A DNA stretch of 64,000 bases. It comes from Manihot esculenta (taxonomy: Eukaryota > Streptophyta > Magnoliopsida > Malpighiales > Euphorbiaceae). The notes beneath the pieces are model-generated. The model saw nothing but the letters and a program-made list of their open reading frames with translations, made no database searches and had not been told where the DNA came from. The DNA is taken from the NCBI RefSeq assembly GCF_001659605.2, contig NC_035168.2, positions 962,912-1,026,911 of the forward strand, written 5' to 3'. A program made the translations under genes and the position numbers. Positions 11,599-24,289 of this stretch are shown in pieces (within the stretch, counting starts at the first letter, position 1; every line of letters begins with the position of its first letter).

Positions 11599-13408
11599 CA
11601 AAACTTCATCGGATGCAAGGCAAAGCCTCCCTTTTTTCATCTTTTTTTTTGGTGGATTTGTATTTCAATTTGCTAGTGTGGCCGTTCTGTTTTCAGCCAG
11701 TTGGTCTTGTCACAATTGCCCCTTTGGGAAAAGAATTCTTATTGCAGTGAAGATCAATCAAATTGTTCCATTGTATATTTAGGGATAAATATGCTATTGA
11801 TGGCATTAAGAGCTAGGAGGGAGAAAACCTCCTTTGTAAGTACAAAAACGGCTGTTGCTAGGGTACATCTAATATATATATTTGATTACTGACAGGAATA
11901 ATTGGAAGTTGCTCCTATGTAAGTTATGTTGGATATCATCAACATCCCGGGTGTAACAGTTTTAGCTTTGGTCTTTGGGTAGGTTTATTTGTTGAAATGT
12001 TAGTTTGCCTTGCACTTAACTGGGTTTTGATACACCACGTGCTCGCGCATGCATACAAAGAAAAAAGAAAAAACTATCATGCAAGATGAAGGTGCAACTA
12101 TGTGGATAGATGCAAGCTTAAAGTGCCCTGTTAGTAGTTCATAATACATTCTAAGCTGGCAGGGTATTTGATTGATTTGGTGTAATCTGACTAACAAGCT
12201 TAAAAAAAGCTGTATCATGCCAGTGTATGTCTTTGTCTTCCTCCCAATCTATTCAGCAACCACTAATTGTCTTCTGTACTTGCATCAAGATTAGCAGGAC
12301 TATTGCCACCAATATCCCTTTTGTAGTGCTTGTGAAAATGAGTAGATGGCTCCTTTTCCTCTTATATATGATTTGGATGGTGCATGGAGTTGTGTATTTT
12401 TCTTCCCTCTTCTAAATAGGCCCACCAAAGGAGGACAACCCAAAAAATAAATGATTGCTTCTTTGTTGAGTGGATGATTGCAATGATCCAAATAGTTGGT
12501 GGCCATAATTCCTTGAGAGCATTTTACTGAAGGGTTCACCCTTGATGCAGTTCTTGCATTACACCATCTAGCTCAAGCCAAAATGATAAGATGTTTTTCC
12601 TTTGCTGTTGTACTATTAATTGGGAAGCTTAATTTTGTTGTTATATCAGTGCGAGAAATGCTGCTGATGCTGGGATGAAATGGTTTGGTTTATTGTAATA
12701 GAAGGTTGCTTTCCGTTTTGCAGTTCAACTTGTCCTTGTCTGTACGGGTTTGTCTCTCTAAGTCCTTGTCTAAGGCAAACCTTGGCTAATAAAGTTGTAA
12801 GCCAAGACTGAAACCTGGACCCAAAATCAATATCCAAGACTGCAACCTAAACCACCATTGGTATGTGAGAAAGATGATGATACTTTAGATAGAACCTCCT
12901 CATATTTAATCATTTAGGAGAAAAGGCTTTAGCATGTTTTTTAATGAAAAAAATGTCAAGAAAAAATAAATTACCATATGCTTGTTTACAAGAAAAACAA
13001 AATATTCTGAGAAAATCATATGATTCTCTTTCAATTATTCTGAATACAATCTGGGATCTCAATCTTATATAAGAACAAATACATTCTACGAAAGTGCAAA
13101 AAAACATATCTATAATTTGGTGTTCCTAAACTTCGAAGTACTCTCTATTAGTCTTTAGGAGACTATTCAGACATTCTTTCTGCACTTTTTTCCAAAAGAA
13201 AAAAAAGAGTTGAAAAAATGAAGTAAAAGAAATCTCCGTATTTCAATCTACATCACTTCCAACTACTCATATTATATAAAGATAAAATAAAATAAAAGGA
13301 TAAAATAAGAAGGAAGATATGTATAAATATATGCAGCTATAATACAGCTGAAACCCGTCATTTGTTTGTCATTGGCTATGGCAGCAATGCATCATAAATT
13401 ACACCCAA
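11599..13408. other. Convergent 3' flanks, no gene seen
   Basis: This lies between the stops of the WDR20-like (+) and RING-CH (-) genes. Base composition of the first ~1.2 kb is less AT-rich than the deserts, consistent with a 3' UTR and flank, but no ORF has recognisable protein wording. Confidence 0.55.
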
Positions 13409-16400
13409 TTAGCCGCTGCGTGTAGGTTCCGACCGTCCAATTTCGATTTCTTGGTGGTTAGGATTTGTCACAGTTTGATGAGCATCTGCAGGAGGTTGAT
13501 CGAGCTGCGTCTCATCCTGAGAACCATGCTGTTGATTTGCTTGAGCATGCCTTCTCCTCCATCTGCAGATCTCAACTATCACAGAGCTTCCACACATTGT
13601 AACTCCAAACCCAGTGAATGTGGCAAGGAGAACCGATAGAACAGATTGCATATGAAGCTGAAGATGCCACACAAACATATGAAACCATTATTGTAAATAT
13701 TATAAACCTTCACCAAGTAGGTTTTTCATCTAATGGTTCAGAAGCCAAAGACAATTTGTTGTTCAACAGCATTTGGCTGATCTAATCCTTCAGGGTTTAA
13801 CTGAAGGAAAAGTTATTTTCCTAGTAAAACATTGTTACTGTGAAGTTGAATAAATGATTTCTGAACTAGTTACTTTAAATGACTTACTAAGGAGTAGTAA
13901 AGATGAGCAGATAAGACCACCAAACCAAATTGAGTTGTGGCGTAAACCCAGACATACCTTCTCCTTACTGAGAAAAAATTGCAAATATAAAAACAAAGAG
14001 ATGATCGAAGTCATTGTAACAGAACATTCATCTAACACAGATGCAAGCTTTAGCCCTACCCATTGTCGTCGATGTCATGGATGCAAGAATACCCATTATA
14101 CAGGAAAAAGGGAGAGAAATGGCAATTGCACCAGACCCAAGTTTCCCTACCTGTCCATATGAAAAATTAGGAACAATGATATGCAAGAAGAGCAGGGTTT
14201 ACAAGTTGCTGTACTTACCAAAAGCTGCTCAAGAAAACAAAAGTAAGCAAGCATGCTGACAATGACCAAAATCGGAACATCCTGCCATACCCTGAAAAGT
14301 TTACATTAGGTTAAGCCATCTTCCTAGATGAACTTATGGAATCAAAGCATATCCACAGCCAAATTAATGTTTTGAATTTTTTATTACATTATGAAATAAT
14401 TTTAATATTCTTAATTGGCAAAGGGATAAAAAGACAACCAAGAAAAAGATCCTTTGGAACTTTTAAACCCATTCTCAATCACCATGGCATGGCAACAGAA
14501 GAACAATTTACTTGCCTGTATGGGCCAGCCTCAGCAGGCCGAGCTCTATTTCCTCGAGAATTTTGGACTCGCAAAAGAGTAACTGGTAGGTTCTTAACCT
14601 CTTGCTTGCACACATCACATGTTTTGTTACCTTTTATGCTAAACCATTTCACAGCACATTCTTGGTGGGCTAGCGCGAGTTCACCTTTGCAGCTGCACTC
14701 CATCTTGAGAGTGTCAGCACCTTCCCCCAGTTCAATTAAGCAGATTCTACAGACAGCTTCTTCTTCTAGAATATCCTCACCACTATCATCATTTACATCT
14801 GAACCACAAGACTAAGATAAGGCAAAGGTTGGTTATCGCAAGTCACATGATAACAGTAAGAGCTGTAGGTGACAGCTCAAAACGCAAGCTGATAGTAGTA
14901 ATACCCAAACATTAAACATCATTTTTATTATATTATTATGCCAGTTGTACATAGTAATTATTAGCAAGTTTAAGTAGTTCCACGAATTAAAATTTCCAGG
15001 AATGCTAAATTTATTTTTACTCCACAAATATACATCCAGCTAAAAGTTCCATATGTCTTCAGTGTATTATTAGCTCGAACTCCTATCACTGGGATCAAGG
15101 CTTTTGATGATTCAAATTAAGTCTACTCGACAATAACTTTATTTAGAATCAACTCATAGAGGTTTTTTTTTCCAATAACCAACTAACTGGGGAACTGTTC
15201 TTGGGTCACACCACACAAGAAGCTATTGTTCACAACATAATACCATTCGGCCTTCTCTCTATCTATGGCCTTTTTTATTTTCTGAAGGAGTAGGAGGGAA
15301 GCATATGAGGATAAAGTTAAGGCAATCATGGGATAAATTTACCATTATCATTCCTAGTAGATATGTTTGATGCTGTTGTGACAGTCACCTCAGCAGCTCG
15401 TGGAGTTGTTGGAATCACACGAAATATGCCACCTGAAGAGTCCATTTGCCTTGTGCTTTCCTCTTTGTTAAACACTGGGACAGAACGTGAGCGATGAATT
15501 GGTATTTGGGCAAATCCTTTCTGTAGAGTGTGGAGGTCATCTCTGAGAATCAGTGAAAAATTGGATACAATTGCAAGGTTTGTAAAAGCCAATTTACAAC
15601 ATAAACGCTAAACAAATAGATAAAAACCAAACGAGTGGCAAGCATAAATGTGTACTAGGTTTAAAGAGTGATTAGATGCTGTTGTATTACTTACTCTGAT
15701 ATAAGGCTACAGGATAGTTAGATGAAAGATTAAGGGAATTCATCATATGAAGAGGATGCTCAACAAAGTGGTGCATCATTGGAAATGCCCTAATTAGATA
15801 TTTATTTACATTGTTTAAGTCATGGTCAAAATCATATTTTGATAAGGGAAACTAGAGATCAGGCTGTTAGATCTTTTCCAAGTGAAGAACATGTATTGTA
15901 ATTGTAAGGTGCAGAACTGGACTATAAGGATTTAGGAGCCAAGTCAGACTACCTACTGGGAAAATTAAACGGAAACTAGAATGACCATATTTTCATACAC
16001 CTTTCTTCATCCTCTGAGGTTGCTTTAAAGCAGCAGCTGTTTGGCAGTTAATGTGTGGCAGTTAACCACACAAAAAGGTCAGAAAACCCTTCAATTAATG
16101 GTCCTTTCCCGTCCCTGTGGGGGTGTAACAGATTTTAAATGGACAAGAGCAAGCAACTTCCTGGTAGCTCTGGAACACAGTTTAAGTTGCCAAGTGGAAT
16201 TTGCGAATACGGGAGACTTAAACATTCAGAAAATGAAACAATACGAAGGATTGTGATCAGAGATTCGATGTTTTGGCTTGAGTGCTATACTGTGGTTTTT
16301 GTGAATAATCGAATGGATTGTAGTATGCATACAAAAAATGAAGCAATGTAATCAAATAATTTCACTGCAATAATACATATGAAACATCACTGAAGAAAAC

Positions 16401-17232
16401 TTTATTCTTAAACATGTCATGATGTTTTTAGGTGTAAGCAAGGTTGATACTCACAGCATAACTTGATGGATTGTATGCATGACCTCCATGTGTAGACTCT
16501 GGATTGGAGTGAGAAATAGGGGTAACAGGTAACGATGAAGTTATGTTCGCCCTGGGATTAAAAACCTTTGTGAAAGACAGTGTCCTAGAAAGGAAAGGCT
16601 TCTTCTCTATTCCTGCAGATGAACCTCCTAGTGCTAATATAGCAGCCTTCTCAATATCCGAAGTAGTGCTCCGATATTTGAAACTTAACTTTGGAAGAAG
16701 ATTTCTTATGGTTGATCTACTTTTTGATGTAGAGGGATCTGGGGAGTCATTCATTCTGATAAAGCTGGGGCTGGGATTGGGGGAAAAAATTACCCTTTTG
16801 GGAGTAAGAGTTGGTGTAGCAGGCATTTGAATTACCATGAAATCTTCTCTAGTATCCTCCAGAGTTCTTGATGGTATCTCTAACTCAAGGTCTCGCTGGC
16901 GACCCTCTGTGATTTCCTCAGTTATTTCTGCTGAATCCCCAACCTAAGAAGGAAGAACAAAGAAAATTTGCCAGACCAGTATGCATATACAGCAAGATTA
17001 CATATTAATTACAAAATGCAGATATATCAATCAACAAAACCCAAAGGCTGGGATTTTGGACAAGCAGAGGAAAAAAAAAGCGTAAAAGAGAGAGAGAGAG
17101 AAGACATAGAGAAAGAAAATAAAGGAGAAGGAAGGAAGAAGAAAGCAATACCCTTTGAAATGGAGGATTAACTTGGTAGCTGGAATCTGCTTTCTTGGAG
17201 TTATTGGTTATGGCTTCTTCCTCATTTGCCAT
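13409..17232 (-). CDS. RING-CH (RINGv/MARCH-type) membrane E3 ubiquitin ligase, 8 exons
   Basis: Exons in transcript order are 17232-17152, 16943-16455, 15520-15343, 14798-14516, 14291-14219, 14150-14060, 13967-13888 and 13657-13409, giving 507 aa in phase. An N-terminal Ser/Pro-rich region carries [21 protein letters not shown] and [18 protein letters not shown]. The C4HC3 RING-CH domain (about residues 258-318) shows [29 protein letters not shown] and [16 protein letters not shown]. Hydrophobic segments follow: [38 protein letters not shown], the segment around [12 protein letters not shown] and [20 protein letters not shown]. It resembles plant At5g60580/At5g03180-type proteins. The start is the ATG at 17232; the longer frame upstream begins with TTG. 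The RING exon must start at 14798, not 14811, and exon 3 at 15520, to keep phase. The intron at 14515-14292 begins with GC (ACAG then GCAAGT); the alternative GT four bases on breaks the frame. Confidence 0.9.
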
Positions 17233-20200
17233 ACCTTCAAAAATGAATTCTTGAAAGGCCAAGAGTTTGCAGAGGATAAGTAGGGTTAATGAATTTGTAA
17301 TGGAAATATCACAGAAACTGTATTATTGAAATAAGCCTGTAAGCTGAAAAGACCATGGAGGGAAACTGAGAAAGCAATATGCTTGGTTAGTGGTGGGGGA
17401 GATGGCACATTGCCAAGTAGACCTGGAATTACTCTCTTGTTTTTTGTTTTTTTTTTTTTTTTCCTCCAACTATTTGAGTAGAATAATATATATTAATTTT
17501 CACCATCATCACTGAGTTTAAATCATTATCCCTTGCAGTCACTTAATTTGAGCATCGTCTTAAATCAAAATGGTCTAATTTCAAAATATCAATTTCGGAA
17601 AAGTTAATTTCATGAAAATTACTCTTTTAAAGAAAGTTATTTTTCTAGGGGGGAGTATTCTATGGAAAGTATAATTTGGATATATTTATTTAATATATTA
17701 AATTTTCAGAAAGTAAATGAAATATGAGTATAAAAATTAAATAAATATTTTTATTTTAAATATATGTATGATATTTAAAATATAATATTCAACTTAATAG
17801 ATAAATTTATATAATGATTAAATATTCAAATTTTAAAAAGTAAATATTCAACACTAAATAACTTGAAAAATTATAAAATCATACCAACCAAATAAATCAA
17901 CATTTTTTATTTCCTGAGATGAATTTCCTTTACTAACTTAATTTATTTTTAAAAAGTCATGAATAATTGAAAATTTTCTTCATAAAATTGCTCTGCTCAG
18001 CTGAGGTGTCAATAGATTTTCTAACGAGGTGTATATATGTCTTATCTTAATAATAATAATATATTTTTTTAGCTATTATAATTTCTTAATCTTTAAATTT
18101 TTAAATTTTACAGTCTTTGTCTGGAATTTAAATATGTTTTTATTTTATATTTTATATATAACAATATATATATATTTATTATTTTTAATTATATAATTAT
18201 TTTATTAAAAATAATAATTATAGATTATATTTTTTTATAAATTTATTTATATATTTAATTAAAAAATATTTAATTAATTTTATGAAAAAATATTGTTTAC
18301 CCACTTAAATATGCAAAATGGATATAAAAAAGATGTATAGATATTATAAAATGTGAGAGTTGATAACAAATATCATATAAAGATAATTTTTATTAGTGTA
18401 ATTTTTTTAAATTTAATGTGATTAAAAAAATATAAATTTATAAATTTTTTAGAAAGAAGATTTTTTTTTAAAAAAAATTATATTAATAAAATTTAAAGAG
18501 AAATAGCAATACTTATTACAACTTCTTTTACAAGAAATAATTTTTATAACTGAAATGATGTTAGAGTATTTATTAAAAATAATTTAAAATAAGTAATTTT
18601 ATAGTATTTTTAATGAATTAAATTTTAATTAAGAAAAAAAATATTTTTTTAGTTTTTTTATTAAAAAATAAAAAATTTAGATTGAATAGTTTAAAAAAAA
18701 AAAAAGAAAAGGCTACCTCATTAAGTTTTTTATGCTTCATCATCTTTAATTGGGTTTTCTACAATTTTCATTGAAAAAACATGGGAGAGAGTTCTTTATA
18801 AATTTGACTAAGTGGCCAAAAATATATTTTTTTCTTTTTATTTTATTTGATAAATAAAATTTTTATTATTATTTTAAATCACATAAAATAAGTCACATAT
18901 ATATTTTATCAGAAAATATATTGAAATTTTGCTTGATTGATTATTTTATATAAATACTTAAACATTAATAATTTTTTTAAAATAAATTAAAATTTAATAA
19001 TTATAAAATAAAATTTATCCAAATTTCAAAAATGGTTGTTGATATTTATTTTTATTTCTTTCAAAATTTGATTGACCTAAATTTGGTCCGTTACTGTAAA
19101 TCTATTTTTTATCAAGTTCTTATTATAAGTTGGGCAACAGGTGAATTACGCGTAAATTGTCTAAAATAGATAAATGATATACTAATCTCACTTTGTAGTC
19201 TGTTATTTGCAGTGATATTCCATATATTTCATAAAATACCTCTATTTAATGTGTACTGAAAATAAACTTTTAATAATATAAATTATTTAATTTTTTTAAT
19301 AAAGCAGCATAATTACACAATACATCAAAAACATAAATAAAAATCAAAATAAGCATATTTTTTAGACAAATTTATTAGGCATCAATATCATCCTCGTAGT
19401 TTTCAATTTGCTAATAATAGGATATAGGCATCAATTCAAACAGGTATTTTGGAGTTGGCATCCACAGAAATGCTTATTTAAGCAAAATCCAAAATTGAAT
19501 ATTGGATTTCACTTGTACAAAAAATTATTCTATAAAAAGTAAAATTAATTCCATGTTTACATAATTAATACTATAATTTTATTTTCACAATATATTATCT
19601 ACTCATTTTTTATATTATAAATTAAACAAAAAATATTATTAAATAAGTAAAAAATTAATAATAAGAGTATATTAATAAATTAATAAATAAATTACCTTTT
19701 TCTCTTGCAATAACTTAAGACAAACAAAAAAAAAAAGTATCATTTGTCAGCAGAGAGATTAAAATACTGCATATTTAAAAAATTAATTAGATTTTATAAA
19801 ATAATATAACTTATAGATACAACAATACCATTTGAATTTAAAATTAAGTTTAATTTTATAATGACATGTAATTAAAAAATAAAGTCAAATTGTATAAAAA
19901 TAATAATAATGTATATATATAAACAAAATGGCCAACTGAGATGTCATTTTCGTGGAGTCTCTCATCAACCAAATTAGAAAGGTTGTCATAAATAATTTTT
20001 TCTTGATAAAATTTAAAAAAAAAAAAACATTTAAACTCAATTTGTTTTATACAAATATTTTCATATTTTTTAACTTTGAGTTACTAACAAAAATCGTCAC
20101 TTAAAAATATTTGTTATAATTAAAAAATTGAAGTTATTTTAAAATAAAATTACTAATTATTTTTTAAAAAAAATATTTTTAAATTTTAATAATTTTATTA

Positions 20201-20581
20201 ATACCATTATATAAATTCATTTCACTATCCATAGTTTTTTAATATTAAAACTAAATAATAAAAAATTATTTATTCGCAAACAAATAAGATTTTAATTGTA
20301 GAATCATAATTTTTAATGCATTGTTTAACTTGAGGGTTATTTAAAAAAAAAAAGTATAATTTTATTTTGTTCCTTTACATAAAAGTCAATAGAGATTATA
20401 GTATTTCGTTACCATTTAATATCCAATTTTTATAAAGCGTAATTCTTTTAGCTCCTGATTTGGCTCCACATATAAAAATTAAATAATTAATTTCATAAAA
20501 ATATTAGGTATTAAATGATTATCATGAAAAATTAAAATGTTTTTTTTCGATGAATTAAAACAAAGAGTCAATTTTGTGTGG

Positions 20582-20602
20582 TGATAGGATAGGATAGGAT
20601 AA
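20582..20602. repeat. Short tandem GATAG repeat
   Basis: About four copies of a GATAG/GGATA pentamer are seen in a row (GATAGGATAGGATAGGATA). It is a simple short repeat with no evident function. Confidence 0.8.
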
Positions 20603-20919
20603 CAATGTAGGCACAAAGGACAAATGCGTGGAGACAGTAGTACGAATGATTAATTAGGTATCGGTTTTTTGGTATGATGTTGATTAGGTCTGTTTTCCAT
20701 CGGTTTCATTATCTTTGGGACTCCGTTTTTGTAAATACATATTTGAAGAAATGTGTTTTAATATTTTTATTTATTAGATATTTTTTAATTTTAAATATGA
20801 TGTAATAAAAAAATAGATTATTTTAAAAAATTACTTGTAAATAATTTGGCCAAATTATATTTATAAATATTTTTTTAAAAAAAATTAAATATTTAAAAGT
20901 ATATCTATAGTATTAGTTA

Positions 20920-21430
20920 TCATGAATCTCGAATCGAACAGTAGAGAGTTTGACCGATTGAGTATGAAAAATCAAACCAGTAATATTTCTAACTTTATCA
21001 AAACTCGAAACAATAGATTAATCTCTTCAAAATTCAAATAAAATGGATAGATCTCTTTAAAATTCATACTACAATGAGATTTTAAATACAGACGTGATTG
21101 ATCTCAATAATCGGAAGCAATTCATTTTTATATAAGTCGGATGAATGGGATATGACTTGATAAAATTAAAATAAGAATGTCGATCTCCTATGCACCTAAT
21201 TATCTTTTTGGTATAGTAGCGTGAGTAATCATCTAGTCGGTTTTACAATTATTATCATGTCGTCTTTTATTAATGTATTGCCTGATATATTTACAAAATA
21301 AATATCTCTCTCCAGTCTAATGGACATAAAACGATCAAAGGCACATATATAAGTGAGTTAATCCAAAAAAGGATTCATTCTCACTTTTTTTCTCTCGCCC
21401 ACACACAGATAAATTCAGAAATATATCCTC
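20920..21430 (+). other. Non-coding, less AT-rich island with TATA-like motif; possible old LTR fragment
   Basis: Sequence complexity rises here inside the desert. CACATATATAAGTGAGTTAA near 21342 is a good TATA-box context, followed about 50-80 nt later by a CT-rich stretch (TTTCTCTCGCCCACACACAG). That order resembles the U3-R part of a plant LTR, but no matching second copy, primer-binding site or coding part was found, so this is tentative. Confidence 0.25.
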
Positions 21431-23972
21431 CCTCTCTTGGGAACTTTCTCCTCTGTTATCTTTTCTGTCTTCAGATTTTTTTTTAATATTTTAGAGATAT
21501 TTTTTTAAAGATCAAATATGAAAAAATCCAAATGAGATTTGGAATGCATTCACCACTTATTAAACTATTACAATTTATAAACTTATCCATTAAATTAAAT
21601 TACAGTTCAAATATCTACTTCTGATAACCAATCAAAACTTGATTAGTCATATTTAACTTTAAATAATAAATTATAATTATATGTATATTGGAATGTTTTA
21701 ATTTATGAGTTTGTAGGCTGTTTTTTCTGCCCTTTTAATGAAGGCCATAAAAAGGAAGATGGCCCTTGGCCATTTTTTTTTTGTTTAATGCTGTTGAGTT
21801 TATTTATTTATATTAAAATTAAGGGTTTGACAAACTAGGTTAGGACCACTTATGAAGATTATCTAAGTGACAATGACATAGTTGTTGAGTCTCCTTCAAT
21901 CATCCTCGATCATGAGATGCATGGACCTCCACATCATTTTTTTTAACTCTTTTTTAAAGGCGTTATAATTTTAAAAAAATTATTATTTACTGTCAAATGT
22001 ATGTATTAATTTAAAATTACAGAATTCATTATAAAAATGTAACAGATTATATCTAATCAATGATATGTTAACTTTTTTTTTTGTTAATTAAATTTTAATA
22101 TGATTTGTTGCAGTGTTTAAACACATATTTACTCATATGATATATCTAAATTGGAGTCTCTTTATCTTTTAATTCCCTACTAAAAAAATTAAATATATAA
22201 GAAGAAATTTCACATATAATATTCTGTTAAATTTTGTTAAAAAATATTTTAAAATAAAATTACTATTTAATTGATTAATTAATGGATTTTTTTTATATTT
22301 TAGTTCATATATTTGCCATAAATTATTTTAATAATATTGTATTTTTCACATTATTCCTATAACCGATTTTATAATTTATTGAGAGTTTAAATTATGTGCT
22401 ATAATAAATTTATCCTAATAAATTTAAATAATATGCAACCAATATATCGAATCAAAATTAATGAAATGAAATAAAAAAAAATAACCACAATAAATTCTTT
22501 TTGTTAGATGCTCACTGCAAAATAAAAAATAAATAAAATTTATATACATTCTAAATTAACAGTGAAAAGAGTAACATATGCCATATCAAAAGAATAAAAA
22601 GATTTATACAGCCAGAAAAAGCTAGAAAAAACTAAGTGAGGATTTTTTAATTTTCCACTAATATAGAGAGATGTGTAATTTTTGTAATGAATTCCTTATT
22701 AGCCTATGTGTTATGTTGTTAATAAAGATTTTGGTGTTTGGATAAAATGTTAAATATAATGAGAAAAACCTATTTATTAAGAAAAATAATTAAACCCTCG
22801 TCAAGAGAAATAATAAAACGAAAAACAAAAGAAAAATATAAGAATTTTGAGGAATGAATTAAATCAAATAAAATATCTTATTTAAAAAAAAGTATCTGTT
22901 TAAACTACCAAAAGTACTGAGAACCGATTAACCGTTGGAGAAAAGGCCCAATGTTTATATATACAACGGAGAGACCCAAAATCGGAATGGGCTGTTCATT
23001 GGGCCCTTCCCTATCAAAACGCTGTCCCTAACTGCGACATCGTTGTCCATGCTTTTTCACATTAAAACCACAACGGTCTCTACGGCCCGATTCGCTAATA
23101 TTTACAAAATGGCGGGCCCTCTCCCAACGCGCCTTTGTCAGACAATAATGAACCTCATCCGTCCTTTTTATTATTTTTTATTTTCTTTTCTTTTTCCTAT
23201 TCTTGTGCAATATTTTTTAAAAATTAATCTGAAAAAAGCAAGAGCTTGAAAGTTGAAAGAAGCAAATTTAGAAAATATCAAATTAATTTAGGAAAATATC
23301 AAATTTATTTTCTTTTATTTTAAATTATTTAAATTATTATTTGAATTAATGATTTGATATGCACTTTTAAAAAAAAAACTAATTTTCCTTTTTTTGTTAT
23401 GCTAATTTTTGTAACTAAACTAAATCTTGATGTGTAAAATTATGAATTCATATAATCAAAAATGCGTTAATAAGCTCCATTTAAAATTTTAAGAAAAATT
23501 AAAATAAATTTAATAAAATCATATATAATTTATTTTTTTAAATTAAAAAATTATATTTTATTTTTTCAAATAATTCATTAATTAAAATAGAAACAATTGA
23601 ATATTTTTTCAAAAAAAATTCTATTACAAAAACAAAAAAGTGAAAGCATAAAGAATTGAAATTAATAATTATTTTAATATTTTAAAGTTATATTTTTAGT
23701 TTAAAAAAAAATTTTTTTTGAGACAACTGTTAGGTTCATGCCCACACATGTACTGTCTACTCTAGATCTACCGCTGCTCTCCTATATCTCTCACTCTCCA
23801 TTGCTTCTCTTCACTCAAGCTCACTTCTCAAGTCTCAACCCTAACCCTACTTCCGCTTCTCTTTCCTCATTTTGGGAATCTGAAGTTTCTTCTCATTTCT
23901 CTATTTCTTTTTTTGTTTTTGGAATTTTTTTCATCAAACTTGTGAGAAAGCAGGGCTTGAAAGAAGCAAATA

Positions 23973-23978
23973 ATGTAG
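23973..23978 (+). promoter_or_regulatory. Start-stop element (ATG TAG)
   Basis: ATG is followed immediately by TAG, 17 nt before the uORF ATG at 23996. If it lies in the 5' leader it is a minimal uORF; AUG-stop elements are known to stall ribosomes in some plant leaders. Transcription start is unknown. Confidence 0.35.
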
Positions 23979-23995
23979 AGATCTGGAAGAATTCC

Positions 23996-24145
23996 ATGGT
24001 GCGGTTCGATAAAGCAAAGATGGAACAGACCTGGTGTCAATCAAACCCGAGAAGGGTTCATAGAAGAGTATGGTTAAGGATCCAAAAATCAATGGGTGTT
24101 CTTGTGGGTGGGAATCACACTTCTTCCAGGTTTTGCACTCGCTAA
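23996..24145 (+). CDS. Candidate conserved-peptide uORF (49 aa) of the downstream gene
   Basis: An ATG at 23996 opens a 49-codon ORF ending 144 nt before the main start at 24290. The peptide is basic and of ordinary, non-repetitive composition (MEQTWCQSNPRRVHRRVWLR in the middle, GVLVGGNHTSSRFCTR at the end), unlike the low-complexity translations of nearby noncoding DNA. A second in-frame ATG lies at residue 9. The downstream gene belongs to the family whose Arabidopsis member At5g03190 is catalogued, from memory, as carrying conserved peptide uORF 47, which makes a regulatory uORF likely. The frame stays open upstream to 23738, but that part is Ser/Phe/Leu-rich translation of pyrimidine-rich DNA and is not counted. 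I could not compare the peptide with the published one. Confidence 0.6.
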   Translation: MVRFDKAKMEQTWCQSNPRRVHRRVWLRIQKSMGVLVGGNHTSSRFCTR

Positions 24146-24289
24146 TTCTTTTCTTCCCTTCAGTTTGGCTTTGATCTCTCTCTTTCAAAAGACAAGTTCT
24201 TTTCTTTTGACAATTTCTTCGAAACCCTCTGTCTGAATTCCTCCCGGTTGATATTTTGGTGTCAATTTCGTTCATAATCGTGAAAATCC

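Larger units (their letters stand above)
17233..23737. other. AT-rich intergenic desert
   Basis: About 6.5 kb of very AT-rich DNA with many homopolymer runs. I see no gene. The first part includes the RING-CH promoter. Local features are a GGATA-type repeat near 20582, a less AT-rich island at about 20920-21430, and the putative upstream region of the methyltransferase-like gene beyond 22930 (GC-richer at 22940-23160). Confidence 0.6.

Noticed and set aside
12227..12837. Short ORFs in the WD40/RING-CH convergent spacer
   Set aside because: They have no conserved wording and are more likely 3' UTR and flank.
14799..14811. Upstream acceptor for the RING exon (exon start 14811)
   Set aside because: It would not match the phase of the preceding exon ending at 15343; the acceptor giving exon start 14798 does.
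15521..15592. Longer version of RING-CH exon 3 with an acceptor at 15543
   Set aside because: The phase does not fit the exon ending at 16455, while the CTACAG acceptor before 15520 fits and gives [16 protein letters not shown] as in relatives.
17233..17262. Upstream extension of the RING-CH start
   Set aside because: The extra codons begin with TTG, not ATG.
23738..23995. N-terminal 86-codon extension of the uORF frame
   Set aside because: It is translation of a pyrimidine-rich leader or promoter (Ser/Phe/Leu/Pro-rich) with no family resemblance; the ATG at 23996 is the better uORF start.
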